Positions 18,064 to 26,745 of a stretch of 64,000 nt of DNA are shown here, one piece after another. Numbering within the stretch: position 1 is the first letter of the stretch; each line of letters begins with the position of its first letter. Origin of the DNA: JBMOLK01 sp049325575 (GTDB taxonomy: Bacteria > Bacillota > Clostridia > Acetivibrionales > Acetivibrionaceae); contig JBMOLK010000112.1 of the NCBI GenBank assembly GCA_049325575.1, positions 23,238 through 87,237 on the forward strand. Direction: 5' to 3'. The position numbers were made by a program, and so were the translations under genes. A model generated the notes under the pieces. The model was not told where the DNA came from. It did not search any database and saw only the letters and a program-made list of their open reading frames with translations.

Positions 18064-18999
18064 CTAATCCCTCAAATTTCTTCCTGTCAGTGAAAGAAAG
18101 ACATTTTCAAGCGATGGGCTTTTTAAGCTTATATTGACGATTTTTTTATTGTTTTTAAGTATGATTTCAATTATTTCCTGCAAAATATCATGTGCATTAT
18201 ATGAAACAACCTGTATAAGGTTTTCATGAATGACCATACTGGTCACTCCATTTAAGTAGCTCATTTCATCAAACCTGCACTCACATGCATTATCAACCTC
18301 TAAAGTTATTATTTCTTCGGAGTTTAGAAGCATTTTTAATTCATTTTTATCACCTAGAGCAATAATTCTTCCGAAGTCAACTATGCCTATCCTGGTACAT
18401 ATATTTTCGACTTCCTCCATATAATGACTCGTATATATAACAGTAGTACCGGATTTATTGATACCCTTTACCGATTCTAAGATGTGGCTTCTTGATTGTG
18501 CGTCAATTCCAACGGTAGGTTCATCCATAATCAATATGTCAGGTTTATGGACTATTGAACATGCAATATTTAGCCTTCTCTTCATTCCCCCGGAGAATCT
18601 TTTGGGACGTTCGTTTCTTTTATCGTAAAGGCCGGTAAATTCCAGGGCTTCCTTAGCCATTTCGTGGAGTTTTTTTCCGTGAAGTCCGTAAAGACTTCCA
18701 AAAAATTCTACATTTTCACTTGCAGATATGTTTTCGTATATAGCAACATCCTGAGGAACCAGACCCAGTATTTTTTTTACTTCGTTCAAATTGTGTGAAA
18801 TATTAACATCGTTTACCAGTATTTCGCCCCTATCAGGCTTTAATAAACCCACCAGCATTTTTATTGTTGTGCTTTTACCTGCACAGTTTGGTCCGACCAA
18901 ACCGAATATTTCTCCCTTATTTATCGATAGACTTAAATTATCCACTGCCAATATGCTGCCAAAACGCTTAACCAGATTGTTTGCTCTAATTATCGGCAA
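18064..18999 (-). CDS. ABC transporter ATP-binding protein
   Basis: Drug/lipid-exporter type ATPase with a full nucleotide-binding domain and a C-terminal ~90-residue accessory region. Walker A is GPNCAGKST (the fourth position is usually Gly), the signature is FSGGMKRRL, Walker B is ILIMDEPTVGID and the H loop is IYTSHYMEE. I chose the TTG at 18999 (protein starts PIIRANNLVKRFG after the initiator) because GGGGG is 9 bases upstream; longer starts at GTG 19008 or 19050 lack proper spacing. First gene of the exporter trio. Confidence 0.9.
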   Translation of the reverse strand: MPIIRANNLVKRFGSILAVDNLSLSINKGEIFGLVGPNCAGKSTTIKMLVGLLKPDRGEILVNDVNISHNLNEVKKILGLVPQDVAIYENISASENVEFFGSLYGLHGKKLHEMAKEALEFTGLYDKRNERPKRFSGGMKRRLNIACSIVHKPDILIMDEPTVGIDAQSRSHILESVKGINKSGTTVIYTSHYMEEVENICTRIGIVDFGRIIALGDKNELKMLLNSEEIITLEVDNACECRFDEMSYLNGVTSMVIHENLIQVVSYNAHDILQEIIEIILKNNKKIVNISLKSPSLENVFLSLTGRNLRD

Positions 19000-19113
19000 A
19001 TGCTTCACGCCCCCAAATTTTATATATCTTGTATAATTGTAACACGACAAAATGATTTTAGAGTGACTTAAGTCATTAGTTTTAATAAACCGGGTTAATT
19101 TATTATGATAAAA

Positions 19114-19752
19114 TTATTTTTCACCGTTATTAAGATAGTATATTGCAATTTGTGTCCTGTCTCTTAAGCCTAATTTGTTAAGTATATCGGTGACCTTGTT
19201 TTTTACTGTACCTTCTGCCAAAAATAATGCTTCGGAGATTTCCTTGTTAGAAAGACCTTTTGAGATAAGCTTCATTATATCCAATTCAATGTTTGAAAGT
19301 CCAATAGTATCAAAGGCTGCTTTTTTTTCTTTTATTAATAAGCTCGGAAGCTTTGATGCAACATTGGGGTGTACTAAAAGATTGCCGCTGTGAACAATTC
19401 TAATAGCCTCAATTATCTTGTCAGGAGAGGTGTTTTTGAGCATATAGCCTTTTGCGCCATATTTTAAAGCTTCAAATATATACTCATCATCATCAAAGGT
19501 TGTTAAGACTATTATCTTTATATTGCTTAAAACTTCAAGTATTTTTTTAGTAGCGGCTATACCGTTACATACAGGCATTTGAATATCCATAAGAATAACA
19601 TTGATATTAGGGTCCTGCAGTACTGTTTTATATGCTTCATCACCGTTTTTACACGTTGCTGTAACCTGGATCTCATTATTTAGATCAAGAATCAGTTTCA
19701 AACTATTCAATATAAGGTCATCGTCATCAACAATTAAAACATTTATAGGCAT
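19114..19752 (-). CDS. NarL/LuxR-family response regulator
   Basis: Receiver domain with acidic pair DDDD at residues 9-12, phospho-acceptor Asp56 in VILMDIQMP, Thr in VLTTFDD and Lys in YMLKNT, followed by a LuxR-type helix-turn-helix (ELDIMKLISKGLSNKEISEA). 212 aa, complete. It begins 2 bases after the histidine kinase stop, so they form a coupled pair, and the ABC exporter starts 115 bases downstream on the same strand, its likely target. Confidence 0.93.
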   Translation of the reverse strand: MPINVLIVDDDDLILNSLKLILDLNNEIQVTATCKNGDEAYKTVLQDPNINVILMDIQMPVCNGIAATKKILEVLSNIKIIVLTTFDDDEYIFEALKYGAKGYMLKNTSPDKIIEAIRIVHSGNLLVHPNVASKLPSLLIKEKKAAFDTIGLSNIELDIMKLISKGLSNKEISEALFLAEGTVKNKVTDILNKLGLRDRTQIAIYYLNNGEK

Positions 19753-19754
19753 AA

Positions 19755-20900
19755 TTATATCACCTGCCTTAAATTTATTGGAATAACAGTTTTAACTACA
19801 AATCCGTTTAATGAGTGGAACTCAACCTTACCGCCAAGTATACGTGCTCTTTCTTCCATACCTGAAATTCCCATGCCTATAAATATTTTATCACATCCAA
19901 TTCCATTGTCACTTATTATTAGCTCGATTTTATCATCAAAATACTTTAACTCAATATTTATTATACTGGCTTTCCCATGTCTTACCGAATTAGTAAGTGC
20001 TTCCTGTATATTTTTGTAGATGACGGTTTCCACTGCGGGACTAAGCTTATACTGCATACCTTTGACCAGATAGTAAACTTTAATACCTGTAGTCTTTTCG
20101 AAGCTTGTAATCATTTGCTGAATAAACATTTTGTTTGTGTATTCTTTTGGCTTTATTCCTTTGACGGTATGTCTTAAAAGCTCTGTACATTGTCTTAGAT
20201 TATCCCTTACGGATTGTATCAGCCCTTTGCTTTTTACAGGGTCGATTTCATATAATTTTATATAGGCTTCCAGCTGCATTAAAATACCGGTTAACTTATG
20301 ACCTGCCGAGTCATGAATTTCTCTGGAAATTCTGTTCCTCTCTTCAAGCTGTGAGACTTTTTCTACCATCTTAGCAAAATTCTCAACTCTTTTTTTAGCT
20401 TCCTCAAGTTCATAACTATAGTTTCTGTTCATGTCATAGAGAGACTCAATTTGCGTAAGACTATCCCTTAGTTTTTTTATTTGTTTGGCAAATGTAAAAG
20501 CAAGAAAGAATACTATGATATTGAGAAATATGATATCAGTACTTTTATTTTTAAGGAAATATGTTAGAAAACCCGAAATAATCAAGGATAATAGATAGGC
20601 CTCTAGGTTTAGAAATATCAAGCTGTCAACAAGGGTTATGTAAATAAGAAAGTATGAAAAACCTCCAAATTGATGATGAATGTAGAAAATAATACCAACA
20701 TCCAAAAAAAGGGAAGCTAAAAAAAGAGTGCTGTTTGAAATAAAATTCAGCCTGATCTGGCAAACCAGTGTAAATAATAATACAAGCAATATGTAAAGCC
20801 TTAGATTTAAATCATTGATAGTAAAGGAACCATTTATAAAAACTATTACAATGATAAGAAACCGTATAAGATTTTCAATTTTATTACTGGTATTCGTCAT
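19755..20900 (-). CDS. Sensor histidine kinase, HisKA_3 (NarL/DesK type)
   Basis: The first ~140 residues hold five to six hydrophobic helices with almost no external domain, suggesting membrane or intramembrane sensing as in DesK/LiaS-like kinases. A coiled linker leads to the HisKA_3 box REIHDSAGHKLTG with the phospho-His near residue 192. The ATPase domain has NALTNS-like QEALTNSVRHG and DNGIGCD plus GMGISGMEERA. It is the first gene of the HK-RR-ABC set. Confidence 0.92.
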   Translation of the reverse strand: MTNTSNKIENLIRFLIIVIVFINGSFTINDLNLRLYILLVLLFTLVCQIRLNFISNSTLFLASLFLDVGIIFYIHHQFGGFSYFLIYITLVDSLIFLNLEAYLLSLIISGFLTYFLKNKSTDIIFLNIIVFFLAFTFAKQIKKLRDSLTQIESLYDMNRNYSYELEEAKKRVENFAKMVEKVSQLEERNRISREIHDSAGHKLTGILMQLEAYIKLYEIDPVKSKGLIQSVRDNLRQCTELLRHTVKGIKPKEYTNKMFIQQMITSFEKTTGIKVYYLVKGMQYKLSPAVETVIYKNIQEALTNSVRHGKASIINIELKYFDDKIELIISDNGIGCDKIFIGMGISGMEERARILGGKVEFHSLNGFVVKTVIPINLRQVI

Positions 20901-21368
20901 ATTTAGACCTATTCTAGCAAATTATAGTTTTATATGAATATAATACAACAAATACAAGCGTATTTCCATAATAATAATGGCCCATTTTTAAGTTGAACAA
21001 CCTTAAATCCAGTAGTTCTATTTACGCTAATGTGTGTTTAAACAGTTACCTTCGTGGTATATATTTTATAGTAACTTTCTTCAAAAGTTACTCCCCTTGA
21101 TAGAGAGTTAATGATAGCTCTCTTTTTTTTGTTTAAGAATTGTTGTATTATATTGCTAATATTTGCTTGTATTTGAGCAAAGCATTTATATAAGGCATAG
21201 CCCCAGGATGGTTCCTATTATCATTCATATAAAATTCTCATGTACTTAAGAGCTTAAAAACAAGCCGTTTGACAATACTAATTGCATTGGTTATAATTTA
21301 CCCACGATATCAGCTATAAATGTAAATGTAAACCTAGAGTATTTGTTTTACTGGAGGGCGGAGTCTAG
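20901..21368 (+). other. Intergenic region with hairpin and terminator
   Basis: 468 bases between divergent genes. The perfect 8-bp hairpin GTAACTTT/AAAGTTAC (around 21071-21091) is followed by a plus-strand terminator at 21102-21130, which implies a short plus-strand transcript ending here. I see no convincing promoter or ORF for it and do not recognise the RNA. Confidence 0.4.
21102..21130 (+). terminator. Orphan rho-independent terminator
   Basis: AGAGAG, a 10-base loop, CTCTCT, then eight T. There is no plus-strand gene immediately upstream. Confidence 0.6.
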
Positions 21369-21842
21369 TTGAAGTATGAAAGATATACGCATCAGTGGTT
21401 TATGAATGAGGCTTTAAAAGAAGCCTATAAGGCATATAAGAAAGATGAGACTCCGGTAGGAGCGATTATAGTCAAGGATGGTAAGATAATAGCCAGGGGC
21501 CATAATGAAAAAGAGCTAAAAGTCGACCCTACTAACCATGCCGAGATATCTGCAATAAAGAAAGCATGCAGGAAGCTGGATACATGGAGGCTGAATGACT
21601 GCGACATGTATGTTACTTTAGAGCCCTGCGCTATGTGTGCAGGTGCAATCATTCAGGCAAGAGTAGGAAGGCTTTTCGTTGGCACAATGGATCCGAAAGC
21701 AGGAGCAGCAGGCTCTGTAATAGATGTATTAGGGGTTGATAAGTTTAACCACAGGGTAGAAGTTACTTATGGAATACTTAAGGAAGAGTGCTCTAGTGTA
21801 TTAAAGGACTTTTTCAGGGAGCTAAGGCAAAGAAAGTCATAG
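21369..21842 (+). CDS. tadA: tRNA-specific adenosine deaminase
   Basis: Zinc deaminase that converts A34 to inosine in tRNA-Arg(ACG). The motif HAE (NHAEISAI, near residue 57) supplies the zinc ligand and catalytic Glu; PCAMCAGA (near 87-93) supplies two Cys ligands. Length 157 aa is typical. Start TTG, with GGAGGGCGG about 8 bases upstream; the next in-frame ATG lies inside the conserved N-terminal helix. A tRNA-Ser gene follows. Confidence 0.93.
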   Translation: MKYERYTHQWFMNEALKEAYKAYKKDETPVGAIIVKDGKIIARGHNEKELKVDPTNHAEISAIKKACRKLDTWRLNDCDMYVTLEPCAMCAGAIIQARVGRLFVGTMDPKAGAAGSVIDVLGVDKFNHRVEVTYGILKEECSSVLKDFFRELRQRKS

Positions 21843-21894
21843 AGGTTGGTGGATGTAATTGGGTAAATTTACAGGGCTTACCTGACCAAACATA

Positions 21895-21923
21895 TTGACA
21901 GAGAATACACTGTGTTGTAAGAT
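21895..21923 (+). promoter_or_regulatory. Promoter of tRNA-Ser
   Basis: TTGACA (21895-21900), exactly 17 bases, TAAGAT (21918-21923); 44 bases before the tRNA. Confidence 0.75.
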
Positions 21924-21967
21924 ATATTAATGTATTGTAAGATATAGTTTAATATTGATTAGTATGT

Positions 21968-22058
21968 GGAGAGATGGCTGAGCTGGTCGAAGGCGCTCGA
22001 CTCGAAATCGAGTGTACGTGGAAGCGTACCGTGGGTTCAAATCCCACTCTCTCCGCCA
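21968..22058 (+). tRNA. tRNA-Ser (CGA)
   Basis: Class II tRNA of 91 bases including encoded CCA. Acceptor GGAGAGA/TCTCTCC, discriminator G, anticodon stem CTCGA/TCGAG with loop CTCGAAA (anticodon CGA), a long variable arm (TGTACGTGG..GCGTACC) and T arm GTGGG-TTCAAAT-CCCAC. Confidence 0.96.
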
Positions 22059-22165
22059 AAATAAAGGCTTTTACAGTTTAAAGTTAAAGTCTTTATTTTT
22101 TAAGCTAATTTTCTAACATAGAAGAACTCTCAAAATAGAAAAAAGGGTATTTCACAACAATATAG

Positions 22166-22950
22166 TTACTTTTGAAGAACACTATCAATAAATGAGTAGA
22201 CTCTCTTCTCATATTTCAGCATATCTTTACTGACAGCATCACAATGCCCTGCTTTAGCAATATATACTTCTTTTAGTTCACTTTTTGCCTCATACAATTC
22301 ATAGCGCATTCAAACAGGACAAGTAAAATCCTTTTCCCCGTGAATAAACAAAATTGGGACTTTTAAATCTCTAACGGATTTCACAGTGCATACTTTGTCA
22401 AAGGTTTCCTCTGCGTAGCCTGGCAACCATATTTGCGTAGAGAATCGTTAATTTCTGTAAAGTTTCAATCTTTATCGATAATTCTTGCTCAAGTTTATAT
22501 TTAACTAAATCATTAAGAGCAGAAAATCCAGCATCATCAATGTAAAAATCAACTTTTTTTATTCTCACTTAGTTAAGAATGTAAAAGTGAAATGCCAGCT
22601 CCTATTGACTCTCCATATATACCTATTTTTCCATTAGGGTTAATATCTTTAACGTAATCAACCCATTTTTCAACATCATATTGCTCAAAGTAGCCAAAAG
22701 ATTGACTTTCGCCACCAGACTCGCCATATTTGTTGAATTTGCGGCAAGGACATTAAAGCCTTTTTTTAGGTAAAGGTCAGCATATCTTTTAATTAAGTTC
22801 CATTTGTTACAAGAGTAATCATGGATCAGAATAATTGTGTTTTTAGCTGAGGAAGGATTTTTGAAGTAAACACCTTATAGCTTATAGCCAACGGTTTCAA
22901 AACAGGAGTACGCGGGATGTGGCTTTGTGCTATTGCTGAAAATGAGCCTT
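22166..22950 (-). pseudogene. Degraded alpha/beta hydrolase (S33-like)
   Basis: The minus strand reads as a decayed serine hydrolase in several frames. Pieces in order: VYFKNPSSAKNTIILIHDYS, KWNLIKRYADLYLKKGFNVL, VDYVKDINPNGKIGIYGES with nucleophile motif GESIGAG, then a stop and a frame change, FIHGEKDFTCPV with the acidic residue, a stop, and AKAGHCDAVSKDM with the His. At least two in-frame stops (one between GEKDFTCPV and MRYELYEAK) and two frameshifts prevent a product. The right boundary is approximate. Confidence 0.8.
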
Positions 22951-22989
22951 ATGAGCATTAGCGAATTAATGCATCTAACGGAGCAAATC

Positions 22990-23042
22990 AAAAAAGAAGG
23001 TACTACTGCGTAATAATAGATTTACACAATAACACCTTCTTT
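22990..23042 (-). terminator. Terminator of the YVTN lipoprotein gene
   Basis: Long stem closed by AAAAGAAGGT/ACCTTCTTTT, followed on the minus strand by TTTGATTT. Confidence 0.6.
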
Positions 23043-23073
23043 TATAAATTTCGCTCAATGTTCGAAAGTTCAA

Positions 23074-24195
23074 CTAATCTTTGATAGTTATACCATATGG
23101 TGATTTTCCAACTTGAATAGTACCAACAACTGAATTATTAGATGTATCCACTATAGTAACGCTGTTATCCTCTTTGTTTGTTACGAAAACACTTTTACCG
23201 TCCTTAGATACTGCTACCCCATAAGCTTTGTTACCTGCCGGTATTGTAGCAACTGTATTAAATTGAGCAGTATTAATCACACTTATATCATTAGAACCAG
23301 AATTTGCAACATACATGAACTTACCGTCAGGTGTACCATATACTTGGATTGGACTTTCGCCTACTGCAATAAGCCTCTTTTTTTCCATTGTAACGGTATC
23401 AATAACCTCAACTCTATTTTCTCCGCTTATAGTAACAAAAGCCAGTTTGCTATCCTGCGAAAAAGCTACCTGTACAGGTTTATTACCAACCTTTATATTT
23501 TTAACAGTTTTGTTTTCAGCCAAATCAATGACGGAAACTTCATTGGAATCAGTATTTGCAACATAAATGAACTTACCATCTGGTGACATTCTAAGTCCTT
23601 GAGGCATCATCCCAACAGGGATCTTAGCTGTTACATTTCCACTTTCGAGATCGACTACATACACATTACCGTTTTTGGGGTTTTCAGTCATGCTATGACC
23701 GCCAGAAGAGTCTGCTCCCTCTGCCGCAGCCATCTCTGCTACTGTTACGTAGGCAGTTTTTGAGTCAGGTGAGAAAATGGTATGGCTTGGTCCCTCACCA
23801 ACCTTTATTGTTTTTGTTAGTGTGTTTGTTTCAGCATCAATAGCAGAAATTGTGTTATTTGCATTCTCAACCACATATATGAAATTTCCGTCAGGTGTAA
23901 CCTGAACATTATGCGGTCCTTTACCTACCGGAACCGTCGCAGTTACATTCATAGTAGCCATATTTATAACCGAAACGGTTGAATCATCCTCATTTGAGGT
24001 ATAAATATAGTATTCTGGCATATCAGCCATTGGTGGTTGTTCTTCGTCAGTTTGTGGAGACTGCTGAGGAGTTTCCTGTACGGGCGATGGATTTATGTCA
24101 TTCTGTGGTTGTTGCTGCGTTCTATTTGGTGTACAAGCTGATAAAAAAGCTAAGGACAATACTGTTACCATCAATACTAAAATGAGTCTTTTCAT
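23074..24195 (-). CDS. YVTN-repeat beta-propeller lipoprotein
   Basis: Lipoprotein signal MKRLILVLMVTVLSLAFLSAC with Cys21 as lipid anchor, a Pro/Gln-rich linker (residues ~25-55), then about seven 40-45-residue blades of the YVTN type, each like TVSVINMATMNVTATVPVGK...P.G.FIYVAN. The fold is a seven-bladed propeller outside the membrane; ligand unknown. An insert with a Gly/Ser/His stretch interrupts the third blade. The ATG at 24195 is chosen over 24201 because CGGAGGTC lies 7 bases upstream of it. Confidence 0.88.
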   Translation of the reverse strand: MKRLILVLMVTVLSLAFLSACTPNRTQQQPQNDINPSPVQETPQQSPQTDEEQPPMADMPEYYIYTSNEDDSTVSVINMATMNVTATVPVGKGPHNVQVTPDGNFIYVVENANNTISAIDAETNTLTKTIKVGEGPSHTIFSPDSKTAYVTVAEMAAAEGADSSGGHSMTENPKNGNVYVVDLESGNVTAKIPVGMMPQGLRMSPDGKFIYVANTDSNEVSVIDLAENKTVKNIKVGNKPVQVAFSQDSKLAFVTISGENRVEVIDTVTMEKKRLIAVGESPIQVYGTPDGKFMYVANSGSNDISVINTAQFNTVATIPAGNKAYGVAVSKDGKSVFVTNKEDNSVTIVDTSNNSVVGTIQVGKSPYGITIKD

Positions 24196-24855
24196 TGGCA
24201 TGACCTCCGATTTTTATATTCTAAATTAATATTTACATTTAATGTATAACAAAGCAGTTATATCATAGCAAAAAGTAAAGTACTAAATTCCACATTAACC
24301 TTTTATACAAGCATATCTATTAGAAAAAATAGTAACTTTCATATTTTCTCTAATACCTTTCCTTTTAATAATACTGTATTGGTTGTTTTCCCAAAAATAT
24401 TTATCCATATTCTCCCTCCCTCCGTACTACTATTGCGGTTATATGCTGATTATAAAGTGAGTTTTTGAAGATTTTATGAAGATATCAAATCTAGGGGAAG
24501 ATTTTTAATTTTTAAACGCTTTGTAATAAATACTAAGCTAAGTTACTTTTCCATAGTTTAGACCTATTTATTATATTCGGATGATTCTTCTAAATCAGAA
24601 GCTGTTGAACTTAGCGATGGATTGCTTGGAGGCAGGGTAGAAGTTGAAAGTAAAGATGGAGAGGATAGATTTCTTGGCTGGATTTAGCAGCATTAGGAAC
24701 GGGCTAGTTTATTGGTTTTCCATAATTCACACAGTTGACAAGACAAAATAAATACCTTCTTGACACTTTTTAAGTAACCAAAAAGGTATTATCTAAATGA
24801 ACTTGCTATGGCGAGGAATCAAACTATTATTTTAATATATATTTATTTGAGGCTA
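24196..24855. other. Non-coding stretch with possible gene fragment
   Basis: No intact gene. On the plus strand 24594-24687 reads SKSEAVELSDGLLGGRVEVE and on to a stop, vaguely like the end of a kinase or signalling protein but too short to assign. The remainder is A+T-rich. Confidence 0.3.
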
Positions 24856-25215
24856 TCATTTAAATACATAGCATTGAATCCCTTCATATACATATCCCAA
24901 TTTACCCGAACCAAGTTCACTATAATTGGTAGTGTAAAAATGATCAGTTCCATTACAATACCTATATAATTCAAACGACTCAGAATCCGTGCTTGCAGCT
25001 GTTGACAAAGAGTTGCTTGGTAAGGATAAATTACCTGCTGCATCACGTGCTTTAACCGTAAAACTGTATGCTGTCCTTGGTGTTAGACCTGTAACGATGT
25101 TGTACTCGTAGAACCAACTTTAATTAAGTCGTTGTATATATTATAACCAGTTACACCAACGTTGTCTGTTGAAGCTGACCAGGATAACGTTATTTTGTAC
25201 TTATTGTTTGCGTTT
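24856..25215 (-). pseudogene. Fragment of secreted FnIII + DUF5648-like protein
   Basis: The minus strand begins without a start inside an FnIII domain (ITLSWSASTDNVGVTGYNIY), shifts frame once near 25100, continues TGLTPRTAYSFTVKARDAAG, and ends with ELYRYCNGTDHFYTTNYSEL...GYVYEGIQCYVFK, a DUF5648-type repeat (HFYTTN... GYVYEG). No signal peptide or catalytic domain remains, so this is the 3' remnant of a secreted, probably carbohydrate-active or peptidase, gene. Confidence 0.75.
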
Positions 25216-25525
25216 CACCGTAAGCAAAGACTAGTTTATTTTTGAATAGCGTGGAGTACCAAATAAACTTTTATATTTTATTGTCCATATACCCAAACAC
25301 GACGTATAAATGTTTCGTCGATTTTTCATCATTTTACATCTTCTCATGCCCTATCTGTTACATCCTGGAAGTATAAATTTTTATGATACTTTTAATATAA
25401 ATTACATTTATAACACTTCTTTTTGATAAGGGTATATGGTATACTTCTGGTATAATATGCCTCAAAAAACCAGCATTTATATTATTTTGAAGCAAATAAT
25501 AAATTTGATATGGGGGGAATATTGT

Positions 25526-25810
25526 GTGATTAGGGTAACTGCAGAACCGCAAGGCTATGCAGAATATTTTTTTGATAAAACAATAAATATTATCAGGTTG
25601 TCGTTAGTCATAAATATATTGATTACAACCTTGATGGCTTTACTGGAAATCATGAATTTTCCTTTACCGGGACAAAGCCTTTTGATCATACGACCTGTTA
25701 TTATAATTCCATTTAACCTGATTATTTTAGTCTTTTCTTTTTTGCGTTTTTTTAAAAAATATAATCAAATAATACTGGCTATAATTTTTGTTAAAAACAT
25801 TTACCTCTAA
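25526..25810 (+). CDS. Small two-helix membrane protein or truncated N-terminus
   Basis: A 94-aa product from a GTG start with GGGGGG 6-12 bases upstream. Two to three hydrophobic segments (residues ~22-45, 52-75, 80-93) with basic loops. Its layout resembles the N-terminal membrane part of a signalling protein, and the sequence after the stop continues REELLDLLRSEND in another frame, so truncation is possible. No family recognised. Confidence 0.45.
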   Translation: MIRVTAEPQGYAEYFFDKTINIIRLSLVINILITTLMALLEIMNFPLPGQSLLIIRPVIIIPFNLIILVFSFLRFFKKYNQIILAIIFVKNIYL

Positions 25811-25928
25811 TAGAGAAGAACTGTTAGATTTACTGAGAAGTGAAAATGATATTTCGTGAACTCGGTATAAACTAAAAAGTAAAAAGCCTTACGGCCTATA
25901 AATAAAGATTATAATTAACAAATGTTTT

Positions 25929-26510
25929 TTACAATTGTAATTGGCAGCTTCCACCTTGGATTATACCTGCCAGGATTATTGGGCCAGATAATCCGGTTGA
26001 TGAATTAAAAGGACGTATTACTACTTGTGAGTTTGGTATAACCGATGCAGCGGTGGGAAGGTCTACTCTGGTTGACCAAGTTGGCGGGTCCTGGGGAGTC
26101 GGAAACAACTGGTTGCCAAAGCCGCCAATTCCAGGTATGAGTATATCACCTGTATATAGGTCAAAATCACCGAACTCTGCAGGCTGTGGTAATGTTGCCA
26201 TAAAACTCACCGCCTGGCCCCCTCTGGGAGCAAAGCCCACATAAGCCACTCCCCCTGTTCCGAACGGTACACGGCCGCGGGGCTGTAAAACAGTACAACA
26301 GGGATAAGGTATCAAGCCAGGCACACAAAGGACATCTCCTGGAAATATAAGATTTGGATTTGGTATGTGCGGGTTGTTTACTGCAAGTGCTTCTATCCTT
26401 ACTCTAAACATCTGGGCAATGGTAAAGAACGTATCGCCTGGAAGAACTGTATACCTGCCCAAAAATGCTGGCGGACAGCTCTGTGGAACTCTTGGTTGTT
26501 GTCTGGACAT
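25929..26510 (-). CDS. LysM-domain protein, probably spore-associated
   Basis: After a short N terminus there is one LysM domain (residues ~19-63), YTVLPGDTFFTIAQMFRVRI and FPGDVLCVPG, which binds peptidoglycan-type glycans. The ~125-residue C-terminal part is a Gly/Pro-rich beta domain (GGVAYVGFAPRGGQAVSF) seen in other clostridial LysM proteins. There is no signal peptide, which fits a spore cortex or coat protein. The ATG at 26510 has TGGAGGT 7 bases upstream. Monocistronic. Confidence 0.75.
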   Translation of the reverse strand: MSRQQPRVPQSCPPAFLGRYTVLPGDTFFTIAQMFRVRIEALAVNNPHIPNPNLIFPGDVLCVPGLIPYPCCTVLQPRGRVPFGTGGVAYVGFAPRGGQAVSFMATLPQPAEFGDFDLYTGDILIPGIGGFGNQLFPTPQDPPTWSTRVDLPTAASVIPNSQVVIRPFNSSTGLSGPIILAGIIQGGSCQLQL

Positions 26511-26745
26511 AAATGCCACCTCCATATTATTAACTCACGAATTTTTATAACTAAAACATATATCATATCTCTTTGAAGCCCTTGCAATATAGTATGATGT
26601 AGCATTAGCAATTGTTAAGTTTTTTTGATAATGGATGGTAAGTTAAATTATTCAACAATATTCAACTATTTTGCAACAATATTCAATCTGACTTTATTCT
26701 AATGAATTATAATTAGATTTAATATTTTTAAGGAGGAACAACATC

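Noticed and set aside
21843..21967. SRP RNA (ffs), often near tadA in Firmicutes
   Set aside because: The interval is too short and lacks the conserved SRP loop sequence; it only holds the tRNA-Ser promoter.
24594..24687. Histidine-kinase-like fragment
   Set aside because: The 31-residue stretch (EVESKDGEDRFLGW) is too short and lacks catalytic motifs, so it is left as an unassigned remnant.
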